Origin: Nitrospirales bacterium
GTDB taxonomy: Bacteria; Nitrospirota; Nitrospiria; Nitrospirales; UBA8639
Length of the DNA: 64,000 bases
Direction of reading: 5' to 3'
NCBI GenBank assembly: GCA_021604005.1
Contig: BQIV01000010.1
Location: 59,629 to 123,628, forward strand
Within the stretch, counting starts at the first letter, position 1. Every line of letters starts with the position of its first letter. Below, piece after piece: positions 17,240-26,444 of the stretch. The position numbers and the translations under genes were made by a program. Under the pieces are notes generated by a model. It saw only the letters and a list, made by a program, of their open reading frames with translations. It had not been told where the DNA came from and ran no database searches.

Positions 17240-17431
17240 CTACGCGACCGTCGCCAGCAATTCTTGCTCTTCTTCGAAGACCTGATGTCGTTTGTTCATC
17301 ATTGCCGAAGAAATACCGGCATAGACGGAATGTGCCGCTTGAGACCATTTCGGATCGCAGGGCAGGCCCTGGAAAGCTGCTTCTGCCGCCTTTTTTTCAT
17401 CATAGGTTAAGGGTCGGTTGTGTTGTTGCAT
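17240..17431 (-). CDS. small conserved-looking hypothetical protein (63 aa)
   Basis: The 63-residue product starts MQQHNRPLTYDEKKAAEAAF and continues with GLPCDPKWSQAAHSVYAGI. It is soluble and helix-rich with no signal peptide. The ATG at 17431 has a textbook ribosome binding site, AAAGGAGGTG, six bases upstream; a GTG at 17434 is too close to it. The 'LTYDEKKAAEAAF.G.P....WS..A..VY.GI' pattern looks like a conserved small family that I recall from other environmental bacteria, but I cannot name a function. It is an isolated gene. Confidence 0.7.
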   Translation of the reverse strand: MQQHNRPLTYDEKKAAEAAFQGLPCDPKWSQAAHSVYAGISSAMMNKRHQVFEEEQELLATVA

Positions 17432-17434
17432 CAC

Positions 17435-18060
17435 GCACCTCCTTTATTCGTAACAAAGAAAGACGAGGACTCCCTCAACAAATTGTCAGCATTTCGATGA
17501 TCCCTAGACCCCATTCCATTGCTGATCTCCGCGTTTCACTGTTTCTTAATAGAGCAACCTTAATGCCATTTACTCGCTTGTCTCGGACTGTCCAACTCAG
17601 ATCTCGTAACCGATTGATTTATTGAAAGAAACAGAAAGATTAAGAGAATGAATGGTTCGGGAACACGAACGGCGATGTATCACATTGTGTCAGGATGTAT
17701 CTAAACGGGAGTGTCTAAAACATGACAGATAGCATATGAATGCCGGTTAGAATACCCAAGTGGACTGGGTGATTGAAAAGTGGCTACTTTCCATTTCATG
17801 GTCTCAAGGTTTTTTCTCTATTTTCCTATAAGAAGTCGGGGTGTTTTTGACACTGTGGACGGCGTTTCATTTCATTTTCTCGACGACCCGCCTATCTTGT
17901 CGAGAAGAGTCGTGATTCACCTTACTATGTCATGGCTATTTGATGATGAGGTATTGTCTTCTAGAACCTGGAACGGTCTTAGAATATGGTATAGATTCAT
18001 CAGTATGTCATGGCATGTACTATTTTTGATGTAACAATTCGACATGTTGTTGGAGAAAAT
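17435..18060. other. intergenic region, nothing recognised
   Basis: About 630 bases without a supported gene upstream of sixA. A plus-strand frame at 17780-18034 (84 codons) lacks a ribosome binding site and has an implausible composition rich in Phe, Trp and Arg. Confidence 0.3.
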
Positions 18061-18555
18061 ATGAAAACTCTTTATCTCGTTCGCCATGCCGAAGCCTCCG
18101 CGCAGCGTGTGAACCGCTCGGACCTCAGCCGCCAATTAAGTCAGCATGGCGAAGACGAAGCTGCTCGAATGGGTACGCGTTTGAGACAACGTCTTAAGCC
18201 GGACATCGTGATCTCAAGTCATGCGGTGCGGGCCAAGACCACGGCACAAATTTTAGCGAAGATGATTGATTATGCGGAAGGTGGCATTCAGTTTGATGAA
18301 CGAATCTACGAAGGGGAGCCGAAGGATTTGATGTCGGTTATTCAGGATGTGAATGCTGTCATGGCGTGTGTCATGCTTGTTGGCCATAATCCTGCACTAA
18401 CCCAATTCGTGAAATCTCTAGCGCATTGTGCCATCCCGAATATGTGTCCATGTAGTATGGCTGTGCTGCAAGTTTCAATAGACTCCTGGGATGACGTTGG
18501 TCGTGCGAGTGCAGAACTGCTAGATTTTGATTATCCAGATAAGGATGTGGAGTAA
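18061..18555 (+). CDS. sixA: phosphohistidine phosphatase SixA-like
   Basis: From the ATG at 18061 the 164-residue protein opens MKTLYLVRHAEAS, the RHG motif of the histidine phosphatase superfamily, with catalytic His at residue 9. Other marks are SSHAVRAKTTAQILAK (second Arg) and LVGHNPALTQF (second catalytic His). In E. coli SixA removes phosphate from phosphohistidine. The start is chosen because GGAGA precedes it and the active-site His falls at the normal distance. The frame extends upstream to 18010 without support. It is oriented away from the large membrane-protein locus that follows. Confidence 0.88.
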   Translation: MKTLYLVRHAEASAQRVNRSDLSRQLSQHGEDEAARMGTRLRQRLKPDIVISSHAVRAKTTAQILAKMIDYAEGGIQFDERIYEGEPKDLMSVIQDVNAVMACVMLVGHNPALTQFVKSLAHCAIPNMCPCSMAVLQVSIDSWDDVGRASAELLDFDYPDKDVE

Positions 18556-18667
18556 GGTTTCGAAAAATGGATGATTGGTATGCTAGAGAAATTTCGAACA
18601 CAATACGGAAACGTTCGTCAGAAAAGATGTTGAGTCACCTTTGGAATTCACAGAGTGAACTACTCCC

Positions 18668-19420
18668 TCAGAGCGGCTTCACCTTCTCTTGTGTGAGTGT
18701 CGGCATGCCTTGAAAGAGAAGCGGGAGTAACGAGATGACGGCTGGCAGTGCGGTTCGGAGTTCTTCTTGAGTCAGTAGTAGGACGATGATAATGGTGGCC
18801 AAACCGAGTCCGACTGGGACTTTCAAGACGTTCCAAATGCTGTCTCCCTTTTGTTCTTCTTGTTTGTGTAGTTCGTCGCGTTGTCCAGCGATCGACACAA
18901 ATTCGCGAAAACTTGTATTCATAATGTGCAAGTCCGGTTCAAATTGAATCAGTCCTTTGCGAAGCAATGGATCGATTCCCGGGTGCTCCACATGAATAAA
19001 CCGGTTTTTGGCTAAGTGATATAAGGCAAGTTGTTCGTCGATTGTGAGTGATTGCCACACATCTTCGTAGTACCCACGCGCCATTTCAAGCAGTGCACGA
19101 CGCTCGGTTTCTTTTGAATAGGGCATGCTAGGAGCAGTTGTGTGATTGTTCCGTGTTAACACAAAGTGATACGTAGCCAACATAGGATTCCCACAGCATT
19201 CTTTGTGTAGAAAGTCATTGCGTGTGGCATGTGTGTTCGATTCATTTTCTCCTACGTGTTCATTTTTGACATGAATGATGCCAAATGAGCCGAACAGTGA
19301 TTGCCAGCGAGCCGACGCGTAAGGATTTTTCCCATCAGAGGTATCAAAAGGGAAAAAAGCGGGATTCACATTTGAAACAATCGTCGTAGAACGTTGCGTC
19401 TGGTCTGCTATCGTTGTCAT
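18668..19420 (-). CDS. second half of a split ATPase: sensor-1, winged helix and two C-terminal TM helices
   Basis: The 250-residue protein starts with a strand resembling AAA sensor-1 (RSTTIVSNVNPAFF, about 11-24) and RWQSLFGSFG. A winged-helix-like region follows (WQSLTIDEQLALYHLAKNRF, then DPLLRKGLIQFEPDLHIMNTSF, about 120-183). Two membrane helices (about 197-216 and 220-240) end the chain with the pattern W..LK.P...LTQEEL..ALPAVIS. It begins 32 bases after the 1245-residue gene, whose C-terminus has Walker A and B but nothing beyond. Together they look like one STAND/AAA-type unit divided in two. The frames differ, so an ancestral fusion broken by frameshift and natural subunit splitting are both possible. 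Function unknown. Confidence 0.7.
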   Translation of the reverse strand: MTTIADQTQRSTTIVSNVNPAFFPFDTSDGKNPYASARWQSLFGSFGIIHVKNEHVGENESNTHATRNDFLHKECCGNPMLATYHFVLTRNNHTTAPSMPYSKETERRALLEMARGYYEDVWQSLTIDEQLALYHLAKNRFIHVEHPGIDPLLRKGLIQFEPDLHIMNTSFREFVSIAGQRDELHKQEEQKGDSIWNVLKVPVGLGLATIIIVLLLTQEELRTALPAVISLLPLLFQGMPTLTQEKVKPL

Positions 19421-19452
19421 ACAGTATTTCCAATCGATTGAGAGAGAAAAGC

Positions 19453-22400
19453 TTATATTTGTGCTGACTCTGGTTTCCCTGTATCGCGTACCTCAATCCC
19501 TATTTCTTTCGGGGTATGCTTCTTGTGCGTTTCCTTCATATCATGGGTTGCGAGAGACCGATATACCCATTTTTCTAACAACTCTAACTTTTTTGTGTTC
19601 ATGACTGGATCTTTCCACATAACATCGAGATGGTCAAAGATGACATGAATGGAGCATCTTTTCTCCGTCTGCACCGCAGCCAGTTCTTTTTTCAATGTCC
19701 TTTCCCATTCTTCTGGACGATGGGCTTTGAAGTCGAAGTAGAGCATTGCGGGTTCCTTCTTGCTCAGTTCTTTCACATGTGTGGTCTTTCCCTGCCCTGG
19801 GAATCCGACTAATAGACAATGCGGCAAGACACGAAGATTTCTCTGTACAAAAGAATCTGAAATTGACCATGCAGGAGGTGGTGTATACGAAAGGAACAAT
19901 GTACGGTCGGCAATAAACCGCGGCATTTTGATCAACCAAACAATACAGAGTCCGATGGCTAGCAGATAGCTCAGGGTTTTTCCTGGCATCAAATAGTCGA
20001 TCGAGGGCGTTTCTCCTTTAGCAAACCACCGCCTGAGTGGAATGTTGGCCGATAGCCTGATCGATGCGGTCGTCTTGTTTGACTCTGGCGTCTCATAGAA
20101 ATGTAGCGTGACTTGATCGTTGTCGATTCCCCATCGAATTTCCTTGCAGGTGTTTTTCCCACAACGCAAGGGGTTGCTTGATGGAATATCATCTTGTGCT
20201 GTAAGGCGAGGCCATGAGTCACCCACAAACCCCCAGAGAGGTGTCTGCTTCAACAGCGGAATAAATGGTTGACTCACGAACCCAAAGATCTGTTCAAATA
20301 TGGAGTGTTCTTGGAAAGTCTCGGGCTTGGAATCGGAATGATTTTTTCTGTCTACATCCAGAAAAAAGTTAGGATAGACGCCGGCAGGAAGCGGACGATG
20401 ATGGTCATGGAGAAGTGAAAGATCTTTGCCGGAATCTTTGTAGCGATCGAATAATTCCAACAACTGGAATTGTGTGAATAACTTCATTTCTTGGTTAAAG
20501 ACACTCGTAAAACATCCCATCGCCGGGACGACACCGAGAATCAAGAGAAATGACGCCATCATGAGGGAATAACTACGCGGATAGGACCACCAAGCGGGTT
20601 GCCTATGTTCCGAAGTCCTGTGTGGCTGAGAAGACGCTGTGTGTACGTGCATGGAGTAGAGCACATTCCCCAAAATTATGGGAGCCGGTAAAACCAATGC
20701 GGCCAATAATTGTGCTCCAGAATGTTTGGCGAGGGCGATACTGCAGATAATACAAATGCTAAATGCGATAAGATTGATGCCGAGGATTCTCACATACAAG
20801 GCATGGTGTGCTCTCTTCGGCCATAACCACGGGGCTTTTCGATGTTTAGTCTGCACGTTCAGAAAAATCCAAAAACATCCATACACCACAAGAGACCACA
20901 GTCCGTAGAGGCTTCCGGCTACTAGGAGGCCGACGAGATTGACGGAACGAAGAATTTCCATGTCTCGAAACACGATTAACGACCATGGGACAGAATGCAG
21001 AGGCAGCACATAAAAACTATTCGCCTTCCCCCAATATGAGCCTTCAGTATGGCCGGCAGTCTTGGCTGACAGGAGGGCATGCAGGGAGGAATTATGATCC
21101 GTTTCGACCAGAAATTGTTCACGGAGATTCCGCCATTCCTCTGAGTGAAAGAGAACGCGGTGTTCGGAGTCAATAACGGCGAACCCTGTGCCTGGTGGTA
21201 GCACAACTTTGTCCATCAGAGATTTCAACGTAAATTCGATTGCCGCAATCCAATGGGGTGAGTTTTCCAAATGAAGGCGGCTTGGCATTGAGGCTACGAC
21301 GGTGTTGCGTCCGGTTGTCCATGAGATAATGGGCTCGAGAAAGAACGCGTAAGGTTCCTCATCGGGTTTTCCGTTTTTCGGAAATTTCCAGAGCGGGATG
21401 CTTGGGTCAGTGACGGACTGTACATAGTTCCGTTCAGCCAAATACAGATTCTGAGTCGTCCCATACATGGCTTTCCCGTCGAATGTATCTCTTGACCAAT
21501 TGATGCGGAGTGACCCCTCCGGGTCCATCCAAAAGGCATAGAGAAAGTCCCGATAATAATCCTGCTGTTCTTGCACGTTGTCTTCGTCGATTGTCGTCGT
21601 ATCCTGGTGTTCACTCGACTCCGAATTTGAGATGCCATCACCGTCTGCGATTAGCATATAAGGCGGTTGTAGGCGTTGTGCGTTGAATGTTTCCTGTATG
21701 TTTTCGTCTAACAAGACTTTCCGGTTTCCAACCGCTGTCAGGCCTGCTGCGTCAGATTCAGTCACGTTTGCGAAATCAGCGTCTACATACTGACTCTGGT
21801 CAAATCGTTCTAATGTTGACAAGACAGATTTCAATTCTTGATGCACGTGATTTTTTATAGATTGAGCCGATTGCTTAAGCCTTTCCTGTAATTCTTCTTT
21901 TCCTTCGATATAGATAGAAAGATCCAATACGACGAATGTCAAAAGCCCCGTACCGAGAAGGGCGGAGAGTATGAGACCTAGAACATGTGTGGATCGAAGG
22001 GAATCTGTTGGGCCCATCATTTTGAGATGGAACAGCGGAATGGCGAGTACCAAGGCCATCAGCCCAATCATGACGGCTAACAACACGGTCGATGAAATCG
22101 CTAGATAACTGTTGAGAAATTTCTCATTCTCTACTAAACCGACCAGAGTCCAGCGAAGTGCCTCTTCTCCAGGCAGAAGAATCGTTCGCGTAAAGACTTG
22201 ATAGGCATGACCGGGAACGGCAATAGAAAACTGATGAGTGCCTGCTTCAAGCGTGCCATCATGGGTTGATGTGTCCGGGCCACCTATCAAGATGTTGAAA
22301 AACGTTTGATGGGGTTTCTGTTGTTCGATGTCTTCAAGCCTTTGCCAGGTTAGCTCTCTCGTGCCTGAATGATAAATAAGCGTTGGATTTTGTGTTGTCG

Positions 22401-23190
22401 TGCTGTCATTGTCTTTCTTTTGGCCTTCGAACAGTATGACATCATCAAAAATCCTATTGTTCCGCATCCGATTGAGAAAAGGCTTCAAGTTGATGATTAC
22501 AGAAATTTCCCATCTCTTCGGAGTCGCCGAATTTGACTCTGTAGATGGCTGACTCTTTGTGATGACATGTGTGAGTTTTATAAGAGGGGGAGATTGCCGC
22601 GAGAGTACCTCGAGTTTTACGGTTTTTCCTGCTTCTCCCACTTCTGACGTTATAGCTTTAAAATCTATTTTGGTTAATCCCTCTGCTTCACACAGTCGTT
22701 GAAACTCTCGAACAATATCTACCCGCCGTCCAAACGCCGCTTGGCTCTCTTTTTTTGGGGGGGACGTCAGCGATGGATCAGTGAAGGTTTTTGAACAGGT
22801 CATTGGAAATTCTATGGGGAGATCAGCAAGCTGTTCTCCTTGTTGTTCTTCCCCTTTTGTTGAGCGAACCCATAGCTGTCGATTCTGGTCACGATCGTTT
22901 TGTAGCTGGGATTTCTCTATGTTCTGTTCAAGGTCGGCCAGGAGCCCGTCCATGGTGATGTCCAAAATTTTCTGATAACTGTGAGTTTTTTGAACGATTT
23001 CCTCACTCCAGAGATTGAGCATGCGGAAATTTCGTTGAATCAGATATTGCTCCTTGTCCGAAATATAGAGCCATCCGGCGGCGCCCAAAAATCCCAACAT
23101 CGCAATGACAATGATCGTCGCGCGTCTCGGCGTAACCGATGTTAAGAATTGATTGTACAAATGTGATAATGTTGAGAGTGGAGTCGACAT
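19453..23190 (-). CDS. giant multi-membrane Cache-like sensor with C-terminal P-loop
   Basis: The 1245-residue protein has a first TM helix at about 24-43 and an extracytoplasmic region to about 355. TM helices follow at about 364-386 and 403-428. A second extracytoplasmic region (about 430-745) contains a Cache-like core (GTGFAVIDSEHRVLFHSE, 667-684). A cluster of TM helices follows (about 750-778, 800-820, 826-848, 874-892), then a third outside segment and a last TM at 1072-1089. The cytoplasmic tail has Walker A GFPGQGKTT (1129-1137) and Walker B IHVIFDHLD (1181-1189), then ends. It probably senses something outside and controls or uses NTP hydrolysis. I cannot match it to a named family. 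The gene lies 579 bases downstream of the MotB-like gene on the same strand. Confidence 0.75.
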   Translation of the reverse strand: MSTPLSTLSHLYNQFLTSVTPRRATIIVIAMLGFLGAAGWLYISDKEQYLIQRNFRMLNLWSEEIVQKTHSYQKILDITMDGLLADLEQNIEKSQLQNDRDQNRQLWVRSTKGEEQQGEQLADLPIEFPMTCSKTFTDPSLTSPPKKESQAAFGRRVDIVREFQRLCEAEGLTKIDFKAITSEVGEAGKTVKLEVLSRQSPPLIKLTHVITKSQPSTESNSATPKRWEISVIINLKPFLNRMRNNRIFDDVILFEGQKKDNDSTTTQNPTLIYHSGTRELTWQRLEDIEQQKPHQTFFNILIGGPDTSTHDGTLEAGTHQFSIAVPGHAYQVFTRTILLPGEEALRWTLVGLVENEKFLNSYLAISSTVLLAVMIGLMALVLAIPLFHLKMMGPTDSLRSTHVLGLILSALLGTGLLTFVVLDLSIYIEGKEELQERLKQSAQSIKNHVHQELKSVLSTLERFDQSQYVDADFANVTESDAAGLTAVGNRKVLLDENIQETFNAQRLQPPYMLIADGDGISNSESSEHQDTTTIDEDNVQEQQDYYRDFLYAFWMDPEGSLRINWSRDTFDGKAMYGTTQNLYLAERNYVQSVTDPSIPLWKFPKNGKPDEEPYAFFLEPIISWTTGRNTVVASMPSRLHLENSPHWIAAIEFTLKSLMDKVVLPPGTGFAVIDSEHRVLFHSEEWRNLREQFLVETDHNSSLHALLSAKTAGHTEGSYWGKANSFYVLPLHSVPWSLIVFRDMEILRSVNLVGLLVAGSLYGLWSLVVYGCFWIFLNVQTKHRKAPWLWPKRAHHALYVRILGINLIAFSICIICSIALAKHSGAQLLAALVLPAPIILGNVLYSMHVHTASSQPHRTSEHRQPAWWSYPRSYSLMMASFLLILGVVPAMGCFTSVFNQEMKLFTQFQLLELFDRYKDSGKDLSLLHDHHRPLPAGVYPNFFLDVDRKNHSDSKPETFQEHSIFEQIFGFVSQPFIPLLKQTPLWGFVGDSWPRLTAQDDIPSSNPLRCGKNTCKEIRWGIDNDQVTLHFYETPESNKTTASIRLSANIPLRRWFAKGETPSIDYLMPGKTLSYLLAIGLCIVWLIKMPRFIADRTLFLSYTPPPAWSISDSFVQRNLRVLPHCLLVGFPGQGKTTHVKELSKKEPAMLYFDFKAHRPEEWERTLKKELAAVQTEKRCSIHVIFDHLDVMWKDPVMNTKKLELLEKWVYRSLATHDMKETHKKHTPKEIGIEVRDTGKPESAQI

Positions 23191-23769
23191 AGTAATGGCG
23201 TCGTATCGGAATCGTGCAAACTAGGTTGACGGAAAATTGTTCGAACTCTTAATGAGAACATTATTCAGCAAAAGTTATACCCCAGTAGATTTTGCCCATT
23301 GTCGGGCTCTGTGACTGCTCATTGGCATACTCCCACGACCTGACAGGGAGCTAGGCACCAGAGGATCTCGCCATTGTACCCACAGATGTCAGTGGAAAAT
23401 CGTGAGCAGTGCTCTCCGTGGTTATCGAACTTGATACACCTTGTATCCGAAAAGATAATCTTAGAGAGACGTTATCTGATGACGGTTGAACCTAGAGACG
23501 GGAGTTGAACGCGAAAAGCTGTGCAAACTATTTGTATGCAGAGGAAATGTTCAAGTCTCGTGGTGACCTTGTGGGTGATGAGAGATTTTTACATTTGCTC
23601 GGTGCGGGAAGGTGCAGGAAGATCAGCAATGGAAAGCCTAGCCACGATCGTTTCGTGTTCCATGCCATGTAAGAAGACAGCCTTGGGTGAACGTCTCGTT
23701 GCGGCCCACTATTTGGATTCAGGTGGCCAGACTTCCGTGATCCAACGGCTGTTTCTAGGTTGAAGAAGG
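23191..23769. other. intergenic region inside the MotAB-like locus
   Basis: About 580 bases between the MotB-like gene and the giant sensor gene, all on the minus strand. I found no convincing gene. A plus-strand frame at 23521-23763 (80 codons) has no ribosome binding site. The gap suggests that the sensor gene has its own promoter. Confidence 0.3.
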
Positions 23770-24444
23770 TTATATCGCGGAAATGATTTTGGAAAGTTGC
23801 TCGGCGGGATGACGTTGTTCAGTGGACCGGAGGCGAATTTTAAAGACGACGCGACGACTCTTGTGGCTATTCACCATGTTATATCGATCGTAGATAAGAT
23901 CTTGCCTGCCACGGCCTGCAGCGACAGTCATTTCTTGAAAGCATTGATAGGCCGATGGCTCTTGCGCCTGAATGACTTCCAACCCCTTCACCATCACGGC
24001 AAGTGATCGTTCCTGACTTAGCTGTAAATTGTAGACATCGTCGCCGCGATCGTCGGTGTGCCCTTGAATCGCCAAAGAGTCGATTTTCTCACGCAATGTT
24101 CCACATACTGCCGCGGCATAGAACGGGATGGCCTCTTCCAGAAATCTCTCAGCCTCAGGCGTCAACGTACTTTTTCCAAACTCGAAGGTGAGTAAATTTT
24201 CCGGAACGACGATCATGAGCGTGAGAGGGTCACGCGGGTCGGCTTCGAGCGTAAGTCCTAAGCGCTCCAAGTGATCTCGCAATGCGATTCCGACGTTGTC
24301 TTTGTTTGCTTGTAGTTCAGATTGTGCCACGGATGTCGTTTGAGTGATGAGGGCGGCAAAGAGCAAAATGAAAATCATGGCCAGCGAGGTCATGAGATCC
24401 GTTATGCCGGCTGTGGTATTGGAATTGTTTGTGCCGTACCCCAT
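23770..24444 (-). CDS. MotB/ZorB-like OmpA-domain stator subunit
   Basis: From the ATG at 24444 (MGYGTNNSNTTAGITD...) the product is 224 residues. It has a short cytoplasmic N-terminus and one TM helix with Asp at its start (TDLMTSLAMIFILLFAALI; D16). That is the position used for ion conduction in MotB, TolR and ZorB. A periplasmic linker leads to an OmpA-like peptidoglycan-binding domain (FEFGKSTLTPEA; IQGHTDDRGDDVYNLQLSQE). The frame is open to 24489, which would overlap the MotA-like gene by 37 bases; the shorter start is preferred because it puts the TM helix in the usual place. It forms a two-gene unit with the upstream MotA-like gene and should assemble a 5:2-type ion-driven complex. 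Confidence 0.82.
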   Translation of the reverse strand: MGYGTNNSNTTAGITDLMTSLAMIFILLFAALITQTTSVAQSELQANKDNVGIALRDHLERLGLTLEADPRDPLTLMIVVPENLLTFEFGKSTLTPEAERFLEEAIPFYAAAVCGTLREKIDSLAIQGHTDDRGDDVYNLQLSQERSLAVMVKGLEVIQAQEPSAYQCFQEMTVAAGRGRQDLIYDRYNMVNSHKSRRVVFKIRLRSTEQRHPAEQLSKIISAI

Positions 24445-24452
24445 CCTGTCTT

Positions 24453-25835
24453 TTATCCTGTACGCTTTAACTTCGAGAAGTTCGGCCATCTGGGCCAGAA
24501 CTTGGTGTTTTTCAAACGATCAATCTGAGACAATACCGGAAGGTCAGATGATGGGACGTTCCATAAGTGAGGACGGCGGTCAAGCATGAGTTCGGGCGGC
24601 ATGAGGGATGTGTTTCTTACGGGTGAACGGCTGACTGGTCTAGGTTTCACGGGTGTGAGGGATGTGCCTTCTGCTCGCGGTTCTTGGTCATGCGTCGGTT
24701 TTACCGATGTGAGCGGTATTTTCTCGGTATGAGATTGCTGGGTAAACGTCGAGTCTACCGGCCTGAGCGATGTGTTGACGTTCTTCAACATTTTGGTGAG
24801 ATCATGAATGGTATCCGTGAGTTCGCGAAGCGGAGCCTCAAGTTCTTGCCGCATCACATAGGGAATATCCGAAAGGACTTGTCGTGTTTGCAGATGCTCA
24901 TCTTCTTGTAATTTTTTCAAAGACTGTATGCTTGATGTGAGGTTGGCTGTTGGACCAACTAACCCGTTTCCACTCAATCCACTCAGAGTCTCATGCTGTG
25001 CAGGTGCACGTGTTCCGTCGCGTTCACCATGAATCGAGGTCAGGTGCTCCAGCATTTGTTCCATTGTTTTACGAGGAAAGAGTTGGTCGATAAGGCCGAG
25101 AAATTCATGATGAGCGGTCATGAGTTGAGACACCATGGGCTTTTCGATAAACGTAAAGAGATTGGCCGCGATAAGGCCGACGATGGAGGTCAAGAACTTT
25201 CCGGCCAATCCATTAATGAGTCCTTGAATGCCGAGAATCTGGCTTCCGTCAGCATGAAGCTTTCCTAAACCGATAAACAATGCGATAAAAGTCATCAAGA
25301 GGCCCATGCCGGTTACCAACGAAGGAAACTGGCCGTAAAAAGGCAGATTGATTCGGTTCGCCATGAGGGCGTCCTGAGTAAAGACGTGTTCGGCGCGGGT
25401 TGTACTGAATATGCGGGGTTCCATAAACCATGGCACCCGTTCCACAATCAAGGTCGTTCGGTATTGCGCCCACAGCCCATAAAACATCGGCTCTTTTTCC
25501 ATTTCGGCATCGAGGATGTCCAAATCGTTACAATCGATACGCTGGTGCGGGTTGTGACTCGGGTTACGCGGAGACGAACCCGTTAGGGGCTGAGTAAACC
25601 GTTCTCGATCGACATTTCCGCGCTCGTGAATGAGGGCCTTCAGCACGGGCTGTATTCGAACAAACCCCTGTCGAACTGAAGTAGCTTCTCTTCGTAATGT
25701 ACGGACGTGCCACAGAAAAAATAACAAGATCCCCAAGGATCCCAGCCAACTCAGTAGTGGGCTGTGCGGTCCTCCTAAAAAAGCCACGTCACGGCTTAAG
25801 AATTCCCAGAATCCGAAGGCATTGGTTATCGTCAT
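24453..25835 (-). CDS. MotA/TolQ/ZorA-like proton-channel subunit with long repeat-bearing tail
   Basis: The 460-residue protein has three TM helices (about 26-44, 171-191 and 209-229). The latter two read FPSLVTGMGLLMTFIALFIG and GLAGKFLTSIVGLIAANLF, the conserved channel pair of MotA/TolQ/ExbB and the anti-phage protein ZorA. The C-terminal 230 residues form a cytoplasmic tail: helical to about 350, then low-complexity with four short repeats of the type TSLxPVKP (about 354, 374, 391 and 408). ZorA is also known for a long cytoplasmic tail. No ZorC, ZorD or ZorE gene is present. Paired with the MotB-like gene downstream, it should couple ion flow to the fate of its tail. Role inferred, not shown. 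Confidence 0.8.
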   Translation of the reverse strand: MTITNAFGFWEFLSRDVAFLGGPHSPLLSWLGSLGILLFFLWHVRTLRREATSVRQGFVRIQPVLKALIHERGNVDRERFTQPLTGSSPRNPSHNPHQRIDCNDLDILDAEMEKEPMFYGLWAQYRTTLIVERVPWFMEPRIFSTTRAEHVFTQDALMANRINLPFYGQFPSLVTGMGLLMTFIALFIGLGKLHADGSQILGIQGLINGLAGKFLTSIVGLIAANLFTFIEKPMVSQLMTAHHEFLGLIDQLFPRKTMEQMLEHLTSIHGERDGTRAPAQHETLSGLSGNGLVGPTANLTSSIQSLKKLQEDEHLQTRQVLSDIPYVMRQELEAPLRELTDTIHDLTKMLKNVNTSLRPVDSTFTQQSHTEKIPLTSVKPTHDQEPRAEGTSLTPVKPRPVSRSPVRNTSLMPPELMLDRRPHLWNVPSSDLPVLSQIDRLKNTKFWPRWPNFSKLKRTG

Positions 25836-26444
25836 ATTCTCATCACTATAGCCGTTTCAGTTATGCCGAATCGGTGACACGTCGACCCACTGAATGCTGA
25901 TTGCCCCTTCGTGATTGAACCGTCAATCGCCTGCTGGTCATCAAGGCGGGTATAACCGTCCTTATATTCACGTTGTGCCGCGCGAAGTTCGTTGTATGTT
26001 CCTGCATGGAATGTATTGTGATTCGCTATATTCCGTAGAACGCATTCGTGTAGAGAAAGACTCTTCCAATGTGTTTCTCAAGTATTGTGCCGTAACCTTC
26101 AGTGTCTATAGAATCAACTGAAACAGCCTGAATGGAGCGAAAAGGGAACCGTCAGCCATGTGTCGATGGGCAAAGAATGCCACTCGACATGGGCATAAAA
26201 GTCCTTGAGAAATATGGACCGTCTCGACGGAGAACGTACCGCTCTATTTAGAAAACATGAATAAAAATGGCCTAGAAGCCGCTTTCTATACATAGTGTTT
26301 TTAGGAATATCATAATGGGTTTTCTTCGTATTCTAAGGATTTTTCATACACCATTGTGGCAAGAAATGCGGTGGTTTGTGTCCGTGTTGTCTGCTTGTGT
26401 AAATTGCGCACTATTTTACCGTTCTCTTACCGAAGGAGGTTGCC
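25836..26444. other. divergent intergenic region
   Basis: About 610 bases between the divergently transcribed MotA-like and CBS genes. It must contain both promoters, but I could not identify a clean -35/-10 pair on either side. A 68-codon plus-strand frame at 25915-26121 has no support. Confidence 0.3.

Noticed and set aside
23521..23763. Plus-strand 80-codon frame between the MotB-like and sensor genes
   Set aside because: No ribosome binding site and no recognisable protein.
18668..25835. Calling the locus a complete Zorya system
   Set aside because: Only ZorA/ZorB-like parts are present; ZorC, ZorD and ZorE are missing and the extra genes are of another type.
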